From Ewingella sp049889095 (GTDB lineage: Bacteria > Pseudomonadota > Gammaproteobacteria > Enterobacterales > Enterobacteriaceae), in the NCBI GenBank assembly GCA_049889095.1, contig JBLJFK010000005.1: DNA of 64,000 nt. One strand, written 5' to 3'. The position numbers and the translations under genes are program-made. The notes beneath the pieces are model-generated. The model was not told the origin of the DNA. It made no database searches and saw only the letters and a program-made list of their open reading frames with translations. Positions within the stretch are counted from its first letter, which is position 1. Each line of letters opens with the position of its first letter. Shown piece by piece: positions 53,710 through 62,033 of this stretch.

Positions 53710-53739
53710 AGGAATATCTACCTTTTCAGTAAGTCATCC

Positions 53740-54534
53740 TCATTGAGGAATATCGAGCATGTGAACCGCCGCGACGGTGTGCATATCTTCACATCCTCCG
53801 CCTAAACGGATACCGCGAACCGGGCATGCATCAAGATAATCGATACCGATAGCCAGTTTCAAATGCTGATTGGGTTGGCAGGTATTGTTAGTCACATCAA
53901 AGCTCTGCCAGCGGTCATCAAGCCAGGCTTCGGCCCACGCATGCATGGCGACGTGCGTCGAGTCTTCGCTGTAGAGATAACCGCTGACGTAGCGGGCCGG
54001 AATGCCCAGACTGCGGCAACAGGCCAGAAAAACATGGGTGTGATCCTGACAGACGCCCTGTTGCGCCGAAAAGGCCTGCGAAGCGCTGTCTTTTACCGTG
54101 GTGGTCCCTGGGCTGTAGGGCATTTTCAGCAGCAGTTCGCCCATCAGCGTACACAGACTCTCATGTTGAGCTTGCGGGCGGTAATAGCGGCCGGCAAAGT
54201 CACGGATCGCCCCGTCCGCGTGGGTCAGTGGGCTGGTGCGCAGAAAGACCAGCGGCGACAAATGCCCGCAATTATCGTCTTCCACATTGTCTTCAATTTC
54301 CACCACGCCATTGGCTTCGATAGTGATCGCCTGATGGGGTTGGTCCAGCGTCAGAACATGGAGCACATTCCCGTAAGCATCCAACGTGCGGGTGGCATAT
54401 TCCGGCAGCGTCAGATCCCACGACAAGATCTTCTGATGGCTGGAGTCCTGCGGCGTCAGGCGAAGATACTGCGTACTGCGTTTGACCTGCTGCGCATAGG
54501 TGTAATGCGTCTGATGACTGACATTCAGTTTCAT
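53740..54534 (-). CDS. Transglutaminase-like cysteine protease family protein of the Anbu operon
   Basis: 264 residues. N-terminal bacterial transglutaminase N domain (about residues 1-85, HYTYAQQVKRSTQYLRLTPQ) and a transglutaminase core with Cys162 (GVCQDHTHVFLACCRSLG), His198 (HVAMHAWAEAW) and Asp213 (SFDVTNNT), so the triad is complete. No signal peptide or membrane segment, so it should be cytoplasmic. Such proteins usually act as proteases or peptidases in bacteria. Its start overlaps the alpha-E stop by one base. The substrate is unknown; a peptide made by the ATP-grasp partner is the usual proposal. Confidence 0.92.
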   Translation of the reverse strand: MKLNVSHQTHYTYAQQVKRSTQYLRLTPQDSSHQKILSWDLTLPEYATRTLDAYGNVLHVLTLDQPHQAITIEANGVVEIEDNVEDDNCGHLSPLVFLRTSPLTHADGAIRDFAGRYYRPQAQHESLCTLMGELLLKMPYSPGTTTVKDSASQAFSAQQGVCQDHTHVFLACCRSLGIPARYVSGYLYSEDSTHVAMHAWAEAWLDDRWQSFDVTNNTCQPNQHLKLAIGIDYLDACPVRGIRLGGGCEDMHTVAAVHMLDIPQ

Positions 54535-55478
54535 TATTGTGCCTCCAGATAAGTTTGATGGATGCTCTCTGCAATGGCGCTGGTTTTACCGAGGAACTGC
54601 GTCAGCCATTCCGTCAGGCCCTCTGCCATAATTTCATCCAGCGTGGTGAAGCGCAGTTCAGCATGCAGTGTATGCACCCGGCGGCGCGGTAAATTGCCGG
54701 AAGTGCCGCCAATCAGTTCGAGCTGTTCGGCCATGATCTCCACGCAGGCCAGCAGGGATCGCGGCAATTCACCCCGTAAGATCAGCAGTTCGGAGATCGT
54801 CTCGCGGCTGATTTGCTGTTTGTAGAGCGTATGGAAGGCTTCGCGCGCGCTTACTGCCCGCAGCAGGGTATCCATCCGGTAGTATTCCCGCACCGGGTCT
54901 TCATCGGCATCAAGCAGCTGGTGAGTGACATCCAGCAATCGTGCGGTGCTGTCAGCGCGTTCAAGCATGGTACCGAGACGAATGAAATTCAGCGCGTCGC
55001 TGCGCAGTAACGTGCCAAACATCGCGCCACGAAACAGATGCGAACGCTCTTTTACCCAGTCGAAAAAGGCGTCAGCGCCGAGCGCAGCCACGCCCTGACG
55101 ACGGATCAATTTCATCTCAATCCACGACGCGTTAATGCTCTCCCACACCTCAGATGACAGACTGCCGCGCACTGCGTGGGCGTTATTCCACGCCATCTGC
55201 ATGCAGCTGAAAATACTGCTGTGGTTGATATTATCCAGGGCAAAAAAGTTGAGCAGATTGCTCATGGTGACCTGAGGATAATGCTCACTGAACAGCGTCT
55301 GCGTGCCGGTGAGCGTTAACGGAACCATCAGATCATTTTGATCGTCGTTCAGTTGGGTGTGATCGCGGATCGACATCATCGACAGTTTGTTAGTGACGTC
55401 GAGCAGGCGGGCAATGTTTTCGGCGCGTTCCAGATAACGTGCCATCCAGTACAACTCACTGGCGGTTCTGCTTAGCAT
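54534..55478 (-). CDS. Alpha-E domain protein of the Anbu operon
   Basis: 314 residues, almost wholly alpha-helical with the family start MLSRTASELYWMARYLERAENIARLLD and repeated motifs rich in Arg and Glu (LERADSTARLLDVTHQLL). The alpha-E family (COG2307, DUF403) has no established activity and almost always stands next to the circularly permuted ATP-grasp and transglutaminase genes. It overlaps the ATP-grasp gene by 7 bases and the transglutaminase gene by 1 base, so the three are probably made in fixed proportion. Confidence 0.92.
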   Translation of the reverse strand: MLSRTASELYWMARYLERAENIARLLDVTNKLSMMSIRDHTQLNDDQNDLMVPLTLTGTQTLFSEHYPQVTMSNLLNFFALDNINHSSIFSCMQMAWNNAHAVRGSLSSEVWESINASWIEMKLIRRQGVAALGADAFFDWVKERSHLFRGAMFGTLLRSDALNFIRLGTMLERADSTARLLDVTHQLLDADEDPVREYYRMDTLLRAVSAREAFHTLYKQQISRETISELLILRGELPRSLLACVEIMAEQLELIGGTSGNLPRRRVHTLHAELRFTTLDEIMAEGLTEWLTQFLGKTSAIAESIHQTYLEAQ

Positions 55479-56938
55479 TCGTCGTCCTCCGCACTGTTTT
55501 TCTCTATCGGCTCATCCTCTAACACCCAGGTGTCTTTGGTTCCGCCACCTTGCGATGAGTTGACCACCAGTGACCCTTCCTCCAGCGCCACGCGCGTTAA
55601 ACCGCCTGGCACCAGGCGGATCTCTGCGCCGGTCAGTGCGAAGGGTCGCAGATCGATGTGACGCGGTGCCAGACCGCTATCAACGAACGTCGGGCAGGTC
55701 GAAAGTGCCAGCGTCTCCTGAGCGATATAATTTTCAGGACGTGCCCTGAGCAGATCGCGGAAACGGGCGATCTCCGCAAGACTGGCCGTCGGGCCAATGA
55801 GCATGCCATAGCCCCCTGCGCCGTGAACCTCTTTCACGACCATCTTTTCCAGATTCGCCAGCACAAAAGAGAGTGCTTTTTTGTCACGACATTGCCAGGT
55901 TGGCACATTGTTGAGGATCGGCTCTTCGGAGAGGTAAAAACGGATCATCTCCGGCACGTAAGGATAAATGGATTTGTCATCGGCAACGCCGGTGCCAATT
56001 GCATTGGCCAGCACCACGCCGCCAGCACGGTAGACCGACAGCAAACCCGGCACGCCGAGCATGGAGTCAGCGCGAAACGCCAGCGGGTCGAGGAAGGCAT
56101 CATCAAGGCGGCGGTAAATGACATCAATCTTGCACGGTCCGGACGTGGTGCGCATAAACACGGCGCCGTCTTTGACGTACAGGTCGACGCTTTCCACCAG
56201 CTCGACCCCCATTTGCTGTGCCAGAAAGCTGTGTTCGAAATAGGCGCTATTAAAACGGCCAGGAGTCAGCACCACGACGGTCGGATCATTGACCGGTGTA
56301 CTTTCGCGCAGAGTTTGTAGCAAGTGGGAAGGGTAGCGGGAAACCGGTGCAATACGCTGTTCAGCGAACAATTCCGGATACAACCGCATCATCATCTTAC
56401 GGTTTTCCAGCATGTACGAAACACCGGACGGCGTTCGCAGGTTGTCCTCCAGAACGTAATATTCGCCATCACCGCCGCGCACCATGTCTGTTCCTGCAAT
56501 ATGCGCATAGGTGTCGCGATGCAGGTCGATGCCCTGCATGCACGGCTGATACTGGTCATTTGCCAGCACTTGTTCGGCAGGCACAATGCCAGCCTTAAGG
56601 ATGTTCTGATCGTGGTAAATATCATGCAGAAAAGCATTCAACGCCTGTACGCGCTGGCGGATCCCCAGATCCAGCATTTTCCACTCGTTAGCAGGAATAA
56701 TACGCGGCACGCTGTCGAACGGAATCAGCCGCTCAGCACCGTCATCTTCGCCGTACACATTAAAGGTGATCCCCACCCGGTGAAACAGCAGCGCCGCCTC
56801 TTCTTTCTTGCGCTGGACGGCCTGTTGATCGGCCTTCTGTAACCACTGCCAGTAAGCCTCGTAATGGCCGCGATGCTGTCCTTCAGCCATTAACATTTCA
56901 TCAAAAAAGGGTGAATCGGAAAGGTCGATGTTGATCAT
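55472..56938 (-). CDS. Circularly permuted ATP-grasp type 2 protein of the Anbu operon
   Basis: 488 residues from the ATG at 56938 (GAGGTG 3-8 bases upstream). The frame is open 36 codons upstream, but that segment has no family likeness. COG2308 family: FDSVPRIIPANEWKMLDLGI near the N-terminus, EYYVLEDNLRTPSGVSYMLE, LANAIGTGVADDKSIYPYVP and MVVKEVHGAGGYGMLIGP are the ATP-grasp permuted motifs. Such enzymes are predicted amide ligases that join amino acids or tag peptides using ATP. First gene of the operon, so the ligase is made with a possible protease and a proteasome-like hydrolase downstream. Its acidic C-terminus (EKNSAEDDEC) is a variable tail. Confidence 0.92.
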   Translation of the reverse strand: MINIDLSDSPFFDEMLMAEGQHRGHYEAYWQWLQKADQQAVQRKKEEAALLFHRVGITFNVYGEDDGAERLIPFDSVPRIIPANEWKMLDLGIRQRVQALNAFLHDIYHDQNILKAGIVPAEQVLANDQYQPCMQGIDLHRDTYAHIAGTDMVRGGDGEYYVLEDNLRTPSGVSYMLENRKMMMRLYPELFAEQRIAPVSRYPSHLLQTLRESTPVNDPTVVVLTPGRFNSAYFEHSFLAQQMGVELVESVDLYVKDGAVFMRTTSGPCKIDVIYRRLDDAFLDPLAFRADSMLGVPGLLSVYRAGGVVLANAIGTGVADDKSIYPYVPEMIRFYLSEEPILNNVPTWQCRDKKALSFVLANLEKMVVKEVHGAGGYGMLIGPTASLAEIARFRDLLRARPENYIAQETLALSTCPTFVDSGLAPRHIDLRPFALTGAEIRLVPGGLTRVALEEGSLVVNSSQGGGTKDTWVLEDEPIEKNSAEDDEC

Positions 56939-56970
56939 ATTCACCTCAATGACAGGTCGGGCTGTTTCAT

Positions 56971-56999
56971 TTTTTAAGAGAATTTTTTTTACGTTACAA
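56971..56999 (-). promoter_or_regulatory. Candidate promoter of the Anbu operon
   Basis: On the minus strand TTGTAA (56994-56999) and TAAAAA (56971-56976) are spaced by 17 bases in an A/T-rich stretch 33 bases before the ATP-grasp ATG. Nothing else in 56939-57177 looks like a gene. Weak evidence, consensus only. Confidence 0.35.
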
Positions 57000-57177
57000 A
57001 AGGGACACGCATAAAGTGTGCCAGCGTGCATAAACCGCGGAAACACGTCTAAAAATCAGTATCTACGCGCTATTTAGGTGCGTAATGCTAACGGCTTGCC
57101 TGAATTTGGGGCAAAAAAAGGCGTCGTTTATTGAGTATGGTCGCTGATGAGGCAATCGTCAGCGCAGGGAATAAGAC

Positions 57178-57206
57178 AAAAAAAAGGCCAGCCCGAAGGC
57201 TGACCT
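57178..57206 (-). terminator. Terminator after ridA
   Basis: On the minus strand AGGTCAGCC TTCG GGCTGGCCT, a stable tetraloop hairpin with one wobble pair, is followed by eight T; 21 bases past the ridA stop. Confidence 0.92.
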
Positions 57207-57227
57207 GATCCCTGCACTGCGTTTGGA

Positions 57228-57614
57228 TTAACGACGTACAGCGATGGCTTCTATTTCGATTTTTACGTCTTTTGGCAGACGGGCTACTTCGACGCATGAA
57301 CGTGCCGGGAACGGCGCATTGTGCTCGGTGAAGAAGGCTTCGTAGGTGGCGTTAACGGTCGCAAAATCATTCAGATCTTTCACGAAAACAGTGGTTTTCA
57401 CAATATCTGATACTTTCAGGTTAGCGGCTTCAACAATGGCTTTAACATTTTCCAAAGACTGGCGCGCCTGAGCGGCGATATCATCGGCGACGGCGCCGGT
57501 TTTAGGATCCACCGGGATCTGGCCGGAAGTGATGATCATGCTGCCAAGATCAACGCCCTGAACGTAAGGACCGATGGCTGCGGGTGCATTTTCAGTACTG
57601 ATTTCGCGGGACAT
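57228..57614 (-). CDS. ridA: Reactive intermediate deaminase RidA
   Basis: 128 residues from the ATG at 57614, the E. coli length; 19 open codons upstream were rejected. Hydrolyses 2-aminoacrylate and related enamines released by PLP enzymes such as threonine dehydratase. Conserved motifs ENAPAAIGPYVQGV, SGQIPVDPKTG and the arginine in FPARSCVEVARLPKDVKIEI are present. It lies 84 bases after pyrI, the same order as E. coli pyrBI-ridA. Confidence 0.98.
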   Translation of the reverse strand: MSREISTENAPAAIGPYVQGVDLGSMIITSGQIPVDPKTGAVADDIAAQARQSLENVKAIVEAANLKVSDIVKTTVFVKDLNDFATVNATYEAFFTEHNAPFPARSCVEVARLPKDVKIEIEAIAVRR

Positions 57615-57698
57615 GGTGTCTCCTGATTTGAGTGGTCGGATTTTAAAACTTATGGCCAGTATAAAGGCCATGCTTCAAAAGTCATTACGCCTGTCGTG

Positions 57699-58163
57699 TC
57701 AGTCGTTATTCATCACCACCTGATGCTCAAACTCTTTCTCACAATATTTACATTGCAGATGCACGTCGCCCTGACGTTTTTTCACCGCAAAGCTTGACGC
57801 CACCTGCTCTGAACGGCTGATGCAGTTGCTGTTTGGGCAGCGCAGCACACCTTCGATGTGGTCCGGCAGGGTTGGCATCAGCTTTTTCACCACGACATAA
57901 TCGTCAATGCGGTTAACCGTGGCGTTCGGCGCATATACCGCCAGCTGATTGACCTGCTGTTCGGTCAGGAAGGTATTCTCTATTTTGATCAAATCTTTAC
58001 GGCCAAGCTCATTGGACGGCAGGTTCAGCCCGATGGTGATACGCTGATCGGTTTCGGTCAGCTTAAACAGCGACAGTAATTTGAAGCCGATTTGTGCCGG
58101 AATATGGTCAATCACCGTGCCGCATTTAATGGCTTCAACCTGAAGTTTATTATCGTGAGTCAT
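57699..58163 (-). CDS. pyrI: Aspartate carbamoyltransferase regulatory subunit PyrI
   Basis: 154 residues. Binds CTP (inhibitor) and ATP (activator) and joins the catalytic trimers into the ATCase dodecamer. The zinc-binding domain has four cysteines (CPNSNCISR and CKYCEKEF). It starts 18 bases after pyrB and is translated from the same attenuated transcript. Confidence 0.98.
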   Translation of the reverse strand: MTHDNKLQVEAIKCGTVIDHIPAQIGFKLLSLFKLTETDQRITIGLNLPSNELGRKDLIKIENTFLTEQQVNQLAVYAPNATVNRIDDYVVVKKLMPTLPDHIEGVLRCPNSNCISRSEQVASSFAVKKRQGDVHLQCKYCEKEFEHQVVMNND

Positions 58164-58181
58164 ACTATTTTCTCCTCAAGT

Positions 58182-59117
58182 TTATTGGGCGGTGTCGGCG
58201 TTAAGTACCAATGCCAGTAAGGCCTGACGGGCGAAAATGCCGTTGCCGGCCTGCTGGAAATACCAGGCATAAGGGGTTTTATCAACGTCTGGCGTAATTT
58301 CATCAATGCGTGGCAGCGGATGCAGTACTTTCATATGCGCCTGGGCACCGACCAGATCGGCAGCGCGCAGAACAAACTGGGCTTTGACGTTAGCGTACTC
58401 GGACGGGTCCAGGCGCTCTTTCTGTACCCGGGTCATATAGAGAATATCCAGCTCCGGTACGACGTCATCAATGCTTTCATGAAGGCTGTATTCAATGCCT
58501 TTCTCTTCCAGCAGGGAGAGAATATAGCCCGGCATCGCCAGCGCGTCGGGCGCGATAAAGTAAAAGCGATTGCCCTGGAATTTAGCCAGCGCCTGAGCAA
58601 GAGAGTGAACGGTACGGCCATATTTAAGGTCACCGACCATGGCAATCTTGATATTGTCGAGGCGGCCCTGGGTTTCGCGAATGGTGAACAGATCAAGCAA
58701 GGTTTGCGTCGGATGCTGATTGGCACCGTCACCGGCATTGAGGATCGGAATTCCGCCGGAGAATTCGGTCGCCAGACGCGCCGCGCCCTCCTGTGGGTGG
58801 CGCATCACGATGGCATCAACGTAAGTGCTGATCACCGAAATGGTGTCGGCCAGCGTTTCGCCTTTTTTACCGAGCGAGGTATTGGAGCCGTCAGCGAAAC
58901 CGACCACCGATGCACCAAGACGATGGATCGACGTTTCAAACGATAGGCGGGTACGCGTTGAGGCTTCGAAGAAACAGCTGGCGATCACTTTATGTTTCAA
59001 CAGTTCAGGTTGCGGCTGGGCTTTAAGACTGGCAGCGGTATCAAGTACCAGCTCCAACTCTTCACGGCTGAGATCGTTGATTGAGATAATGTGTTTTTGG
59101 TATAGCGGGTTAGCCAT
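58182..59117 (-). CDS. pyrB: Aspartate carbamoyltransferase catalytic subunit PyrB
   Basis: 311 residues. Joins carbamoyl phosphate and aspartate, the first committed step of pyrimidine synthesis. The carbamoyl phosphate site STRTRLSFE and the substrate loop MRHPQEGAARL and HPTQTLLDLF are intact. GAGGAG lies 8 bases before the ATG at 59117. Expression is set by the pyrL attenuator upstream; an ERIC element now sits between that attenuator and this gene. Homologous to argF further right. Confidence 0.98.
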   Translation of the reverse strand: MANPLYQKHIISINDLSREELELVLDTAASLKAQPQPELLKHKVIASCFFEASTRTRLSFETSIHRLGASVVGFADGSNTSLGKKGETLADTISVISTYVDAIVMRHPQEGAARLATEFSGGIPILNAGDGANQHPTQTLLDLFTIRETQGRLDNIKIAMVGDLKYGRTVHSLAQALAKFQGNRFYFIAPDALAMPGYILSLLEEKGIEYSLHESIDDVVPELDILYMTRVQKERLDPSEYANVKAQFVLRAADLVGAQAHMKVLHPLPRIDEITPDVDKTPYAWYFQQAGNGIFARQALLALVLNADTAQ

Positions 59118-59136
59118 TGCTTCTCTCCTCTTAATC

Positions 59137-59256
<120 letters not shown>

Positions 59257-59289
59257 TTTTTTGGGTCAATTGGTTCTCGAATTCTGGAC

Positions 59290-59318
59290 AAAAAAAAGCC
59301 CCTTTAATAAGGGGCTTT
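59290..59318 (-). terminator. pyrBI transcription attenuator
   Basis: On the minus strand AAAGCCCCTT pairs with AAGGGGCTTT around a 4-base loop, followed by eight T. The pyrL stop codon (59304-59306) lies at the edge of the loop, so a ribosome close behind RNA polymerase would prevent the hairpin. This is the E. coli pyrBI design, where low UTP slows polymerase in the leader and lets transcription pass. Confidence 0.93.
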
Positions 59319-59420
59319 CATCAGATCGGCAATGCAACGGAAGAACAACGGCAGCGGACTGCCTTCTGGCACAGCGTTTTGTGACTGTTTTTGAACACAG
59401 CAAACCTGTCGATTGTTCAT
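59304..59420 (-). CDS. pyrL: pyrBI leader peptide PyrL
   Basis: 38 codons starting at the ATG at 59420 with GGGAG 5 bases upstream. The peptide begins MNNRQVCCVQKQSQNAVPEG and then SPLPLFFRCIADLMKAPY. E. coli PyrL (44 residues) differs in sequence but has the same position, the same PLPLFF/PFFFP-like part and a stop inside the attenuator. Its translation controls readthrough into pyrB. The upstream frame is open to 59573 but lies before the promoter. Confidence 0.88.
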   Translation of the reverse strand: MNNRQVCCVQKQSQNAVPEGSPLPLFFRCIADLMKAPY

Positions 59421-59445
59421 GGGTTCTCCCGGCAAATTGTCGCGC

Positions 59446-59473
59446 ATTATACGCCCGCCATCGACGACATCAA
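59446..59473 (-). promoter_or_regulatory. pyrL-pyrBI promoter
   Basis: On the minus strand TTGATG (59468-59473) and a perfect TATAAT (59446-59451) are separated by 16 bases, followed by GCGCGACAATTT, 25 bases before pyrL. The start of transcription would fall near 59439. Confidence 0.75.
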
Positions 59474-59622
59474 GCGGAAAAATCATACGCAGCCAATCGA
59501 TTGGCTGCGGGCCAAAATTGAGGCCAGAAGTGTTAACTGGATCATGCGGCGTTGCCTGCGGGTGCTTTATCATGGCATCGTATTGAAACGTGATTTCATT
59601 TTAAATTAGCAAAGGGAAGACC

Positions 59623-60084
59623 ATGTTAACTGGAAATATTCATCAACTGCATCTGGTGCCTTATCTGCCTGCCGAACTGCGTGACGCCATCGAGTATGTG
59701 AAGCAGCACATCACCGCGGAAACGCCGCTCGGCAAACATGATATCCGCGGTAACGACGCTTTTGTGCTGATCTCCAATGACGCTACTGAGCCACAATCCG
59801 TGCGTCGTGCAGAGTTTCACGCCCGCTATCTGGATATTCAAATTATCCTTAATGGCACCGAAGGCATGACGTTCAGTAATCAGCCCGCCGGTAAAGTCGA
59901 TACCGACTGGCTGGCTGACAAAGACATCGCGTTTTTATCCGCCGGTGAGCAGGAAAAAACCATCGTGTTGCAGGCTGGTGACTTCGTGGTGTTCTATCCC
60001 GGCGAAGTACACAAACCCCTGTGTGTTGTCGGCGAACCGGCCAACGTGCGCAAAGCGGTGGTAAAGATGTTGGTTAACGCTTAA
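59623..60084 (+). CDS. tabA: YhcH/YjgK/YiaL-family protein TabA
   Basis: 153 residues of a cupin-like beta-barrel family. RRAEFHARYLDIQIILNGTE, the segment DTDWLADKDIAFL and DFVVFYPGEVHKPLCVVGEP match E. coli TabA (YjgK), which affects biofilm formation; relatives act as sugar-binding or anomerase-type proteins. GGGAAG lies 4-9 bases before the ATG. It lies near argI in E. coli too. Its last 11 bases overlap the end of the convergent phosphorylase gene. Confidence 0.93.
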   Translation: MLTGNIHQLHLVPYLPAELRDAIEYVKQHITAETPLGKHDIRGNDAFVLISNDATEPQSVRRAEFHARYLDIQIILNGTEGMTFSNQPAGKVDTDWLADKDIAFLSAGEQEKTIVLQAGDFVVFYPGEVHKPLCVVGEPANVRKAVVKMLVNA

Positions 60085-61837
60085 ATATTTTCATCCGCCA
60101 GCGGCGCAGGCGGCCAAGGCGTTCCGGCGCTTTGAGTTTGTGCTTAATCCACATCACCTGCCATGGTTGCAGACGCGTCTGGCCGGTAAAGGCTTCCCCG
60201 CCAATCAAGTCCTTGCCCTCGACGGCCAGTTTCACCACCTGAGACTGGCTGCTGATATTGAAGACGCAGGTAATACGGTCTTCGGTCTGCGGATCATAAC
60301 GCTCCATCGCAAACAGTGATTTTCCCAGGTCAAACACCCGCTGTCCGGCCTGCGGCGAAAATGCTGGATGCGCACGGCGGTGTTTGATCAACGCATTCAA
60401 TCCGAAAAAGACACGCGCGGGCAGGCTGTCAGTTTTTTGCAGCGCCGTCTCCAACTCGCCCAGTTTAAGTTTCTTACGATTGATGCGGCGGTTAATTCCC
60501 GACTGATGCATACCGTCGAGATCGTTTTCACTGCCCAGCAGGCTGTGAATATAAATCGCCGGTACGCCAATAAACGACAGCAACAGCGCCTGCGCGGCGA
60601 GGAACTTACGCGCCTTCAGATCGACGTCATCATCTGGCTCAGTCAGTGCGCTGAGGAAGTTAATATTTAGCTCATACGGCGAGTGCGTGCCGTCACCGTT
60701 GTCCTTGTAGGAGACGCGGCCCTCTTTACGCAGCGTTTCCTGCGCCATGTATTTGCGTTCATCGTCGTCGAGAAAGGTTTCGGTCGGTCGCAGCCCGATG
60801 CCGTCATGGCTGGCCAGAAAATTGAAATAAGTGGTGTTCGGATAGCGCGCTTCCGCGTTCAGGCTCTGTGCCCATTTCGTCAACGTGGTGGTGTCCTGAC
60901 GCAAAAAAGCATGCAGTGTGAGCGGCGGCAGCGGGAACTGGTACACCATATGCGCTTCATCACCTTCACCAAAATAGCTGATGTTTTCATGGTGCGGTAC
61001 GTTGGTTTCGGTGATAAGCCGGGTGCCGGGGATCACTTCGTCGAGGATCGTTCGCCACACTTTAATGATGTTGTGCGCCTGCGGCATGTGAATGGAACGG
61101 GTACCGAATTCTTTCCAGATGTAGCCAATCGCATCGAGGCGGATCGACTGCCCGCCGCTGGCGGCGTATTGCAGGAGAACATCAATACTTTCCAGCAATA
61201 TCTGCGGATTTTTGAAATTGATGTCTACCTGATCTTCGCTGAAGGTGGTCCACAGATACAGCTCTGTGCCGTCGGCTTTAATAAAGGGAGTCAGCAGAGG
61301 CGACGCACGAGGGCGGACTACGCTGCTGTAGTCCAGAGCCGGATTGGAGTCGATAAAATAATCTTTGTAGTAAGGCTCGTCGTGCAGATAGCCTTTCATC
61401 CAGTCGCTGGAGCGGGAGATGTGGTTGATCACGCAGTCAAACATCAGGTTGAAATGGGTTGAGAGCTGATGAATATCGGACCAGCCGCCAAGGTGTTCGT
61501 CAATGCGGCGGTAATCGATGACGCTGAAGCCGTCATCCGAACTGTAGGGATACATCGGCAGAATATGAATATCACTGATGATGTCACGTAAGTACTTGTC
61601 TGCGAACTGGTTGAGCGTCTTGAGTGGCAGCTGCTCACCGTGGGTAATATTATCGCCATAGGTGATGAGATAAATATGAGTGCCATCGACCCAATCGGTG
61701 GTGCGGTGTTTGCCGTAATCCCATTTCTCTGCCAGATGGAGAATTTTTTTCAGCAGGTCGGCAATGTGTTCCCTGGGATAAATCCGGCTCAATAAACTTT
61801 CCAGGCGCAGTACGTATTCCAAATTCACTGATTTCAT
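60074..61837 (-). CDS. GH13_18 sugar phosphorylase (sucrose/glucosylglycerate phosphorylase-like)
   Basis: 587-residue cytoplasmic GH13 enzyme. Region II SIRLDAIGYIWKE carries nucleophile Asp235, region III LITETNVPHHE carries acid/base Glu277, and region IV is NFLASHDGIGLRP with His344-Asp345. A C-terminal beta domain follows, ending in a basic tail (RRWRMKIFKR). GH13_18 includes sucrose phosphorylase, sucrose-6-phosphate phosphorylase and glucosylglycerate phosphorylase (E. coli YcjM). WKEFGTRSIHMPQ and the long LASHDGIGLRPTE loop look more YcjM-like, but the acceptor cannot be fixed by eye. No sugar transporter or kinase is next to it. It overlaps tabA by 11 bases, tail to tail. Confidence 0.85.
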   Translation of the reverse strand: MKSVNLEYVLRLESLLSRIYPREHIADLLKKILHLAEKWDYGKHRTTDWVDGTHIYLITYGDNITHGEQLPLKTLNQFADKYLRDIISDIHILPMYPYSSDDGFSVIDYRRIDEHLGGWSDIHQLSTHFNLMFDCVINHISRSSDWMKGYLHDEPYYKDYFIDSNPALDYSSVVRPRASPLLTPFIKADGTELYLWTTFSEDQVDINFKNPQILLESIDVLLQYAASGGQSIRLDAIGYIWKEFGTRSIHMPQAHNIIKVWRTILDEVIPGTRLITETNVPHHENISYFGEGDEAHMVYQFPLPPLTLHAFLRQDTTTLTKWAQSLNAEARYPNTTYFNFLASHDGIGLRPTETFLDDDERKYMAQETLRKEGRVSYKDNGDGTHSPYELNINFLSALTEPDDDVDLKARKFLAAQALLLSFIGVPAIYIHSLLGSENDLDGMHQSGINRRINRKKLKLGELETALQKTDSLPARVFFGLNALIKHRRAHPAFSPQAGQRVFDLGKSLFAMERYDPQTEDRITCVFNISSQSQVVKLAVEGKDLIGGEAFTGQTRLQPWQVMWIKHKLKAPERLGRLRRWRMKIFKR

Positions 61838-61985
61838 CGCGATGCCCTTTTTTTACCCCTTCGCCTGAAAACGGCAAAAGAAGGAGTGCTTTAATAAAAA
61901 GGTTAGCTGAAAAATCGGCGTTTTGGCGGGGATATGACCTGAAAAACTGCAATATTATGTAAAAGCGGGTGAAGCTATTCCAGCC

Positions 61986-62024
61986 AAAAAACGGCCCGAT
62001 GCGCGGTAAAGTAGGCGTCGGGCC
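61986..62024 (-). terminator. Terminator after argF
   Basis: On the minus strand GGCCCGA (62018-62024) pairs with TCGGGCC (61994-62000), extended inside by a GC pair, followed by G and six T, 10 bases past the argF stop. Confidence 0.88.
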
Positions 62025-62033
62025 AAGGTGGGA

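Noticed and set aside
56939..57046. 36-codon N-terminal extension of the ATP-grasp gene containing a CPFC motif, looking like a zinc finger
   Set aside because: It has no family counterpart and covers the probable promoter; GAGGTG before the ATG at 56938 is a better start.
60683..61462. 259-codon open frame on the plus strand opposite the GH13_18 gene
   Set aside because: Antisense shadow; the GH13 frame has all catalytic motifs, this one has none.
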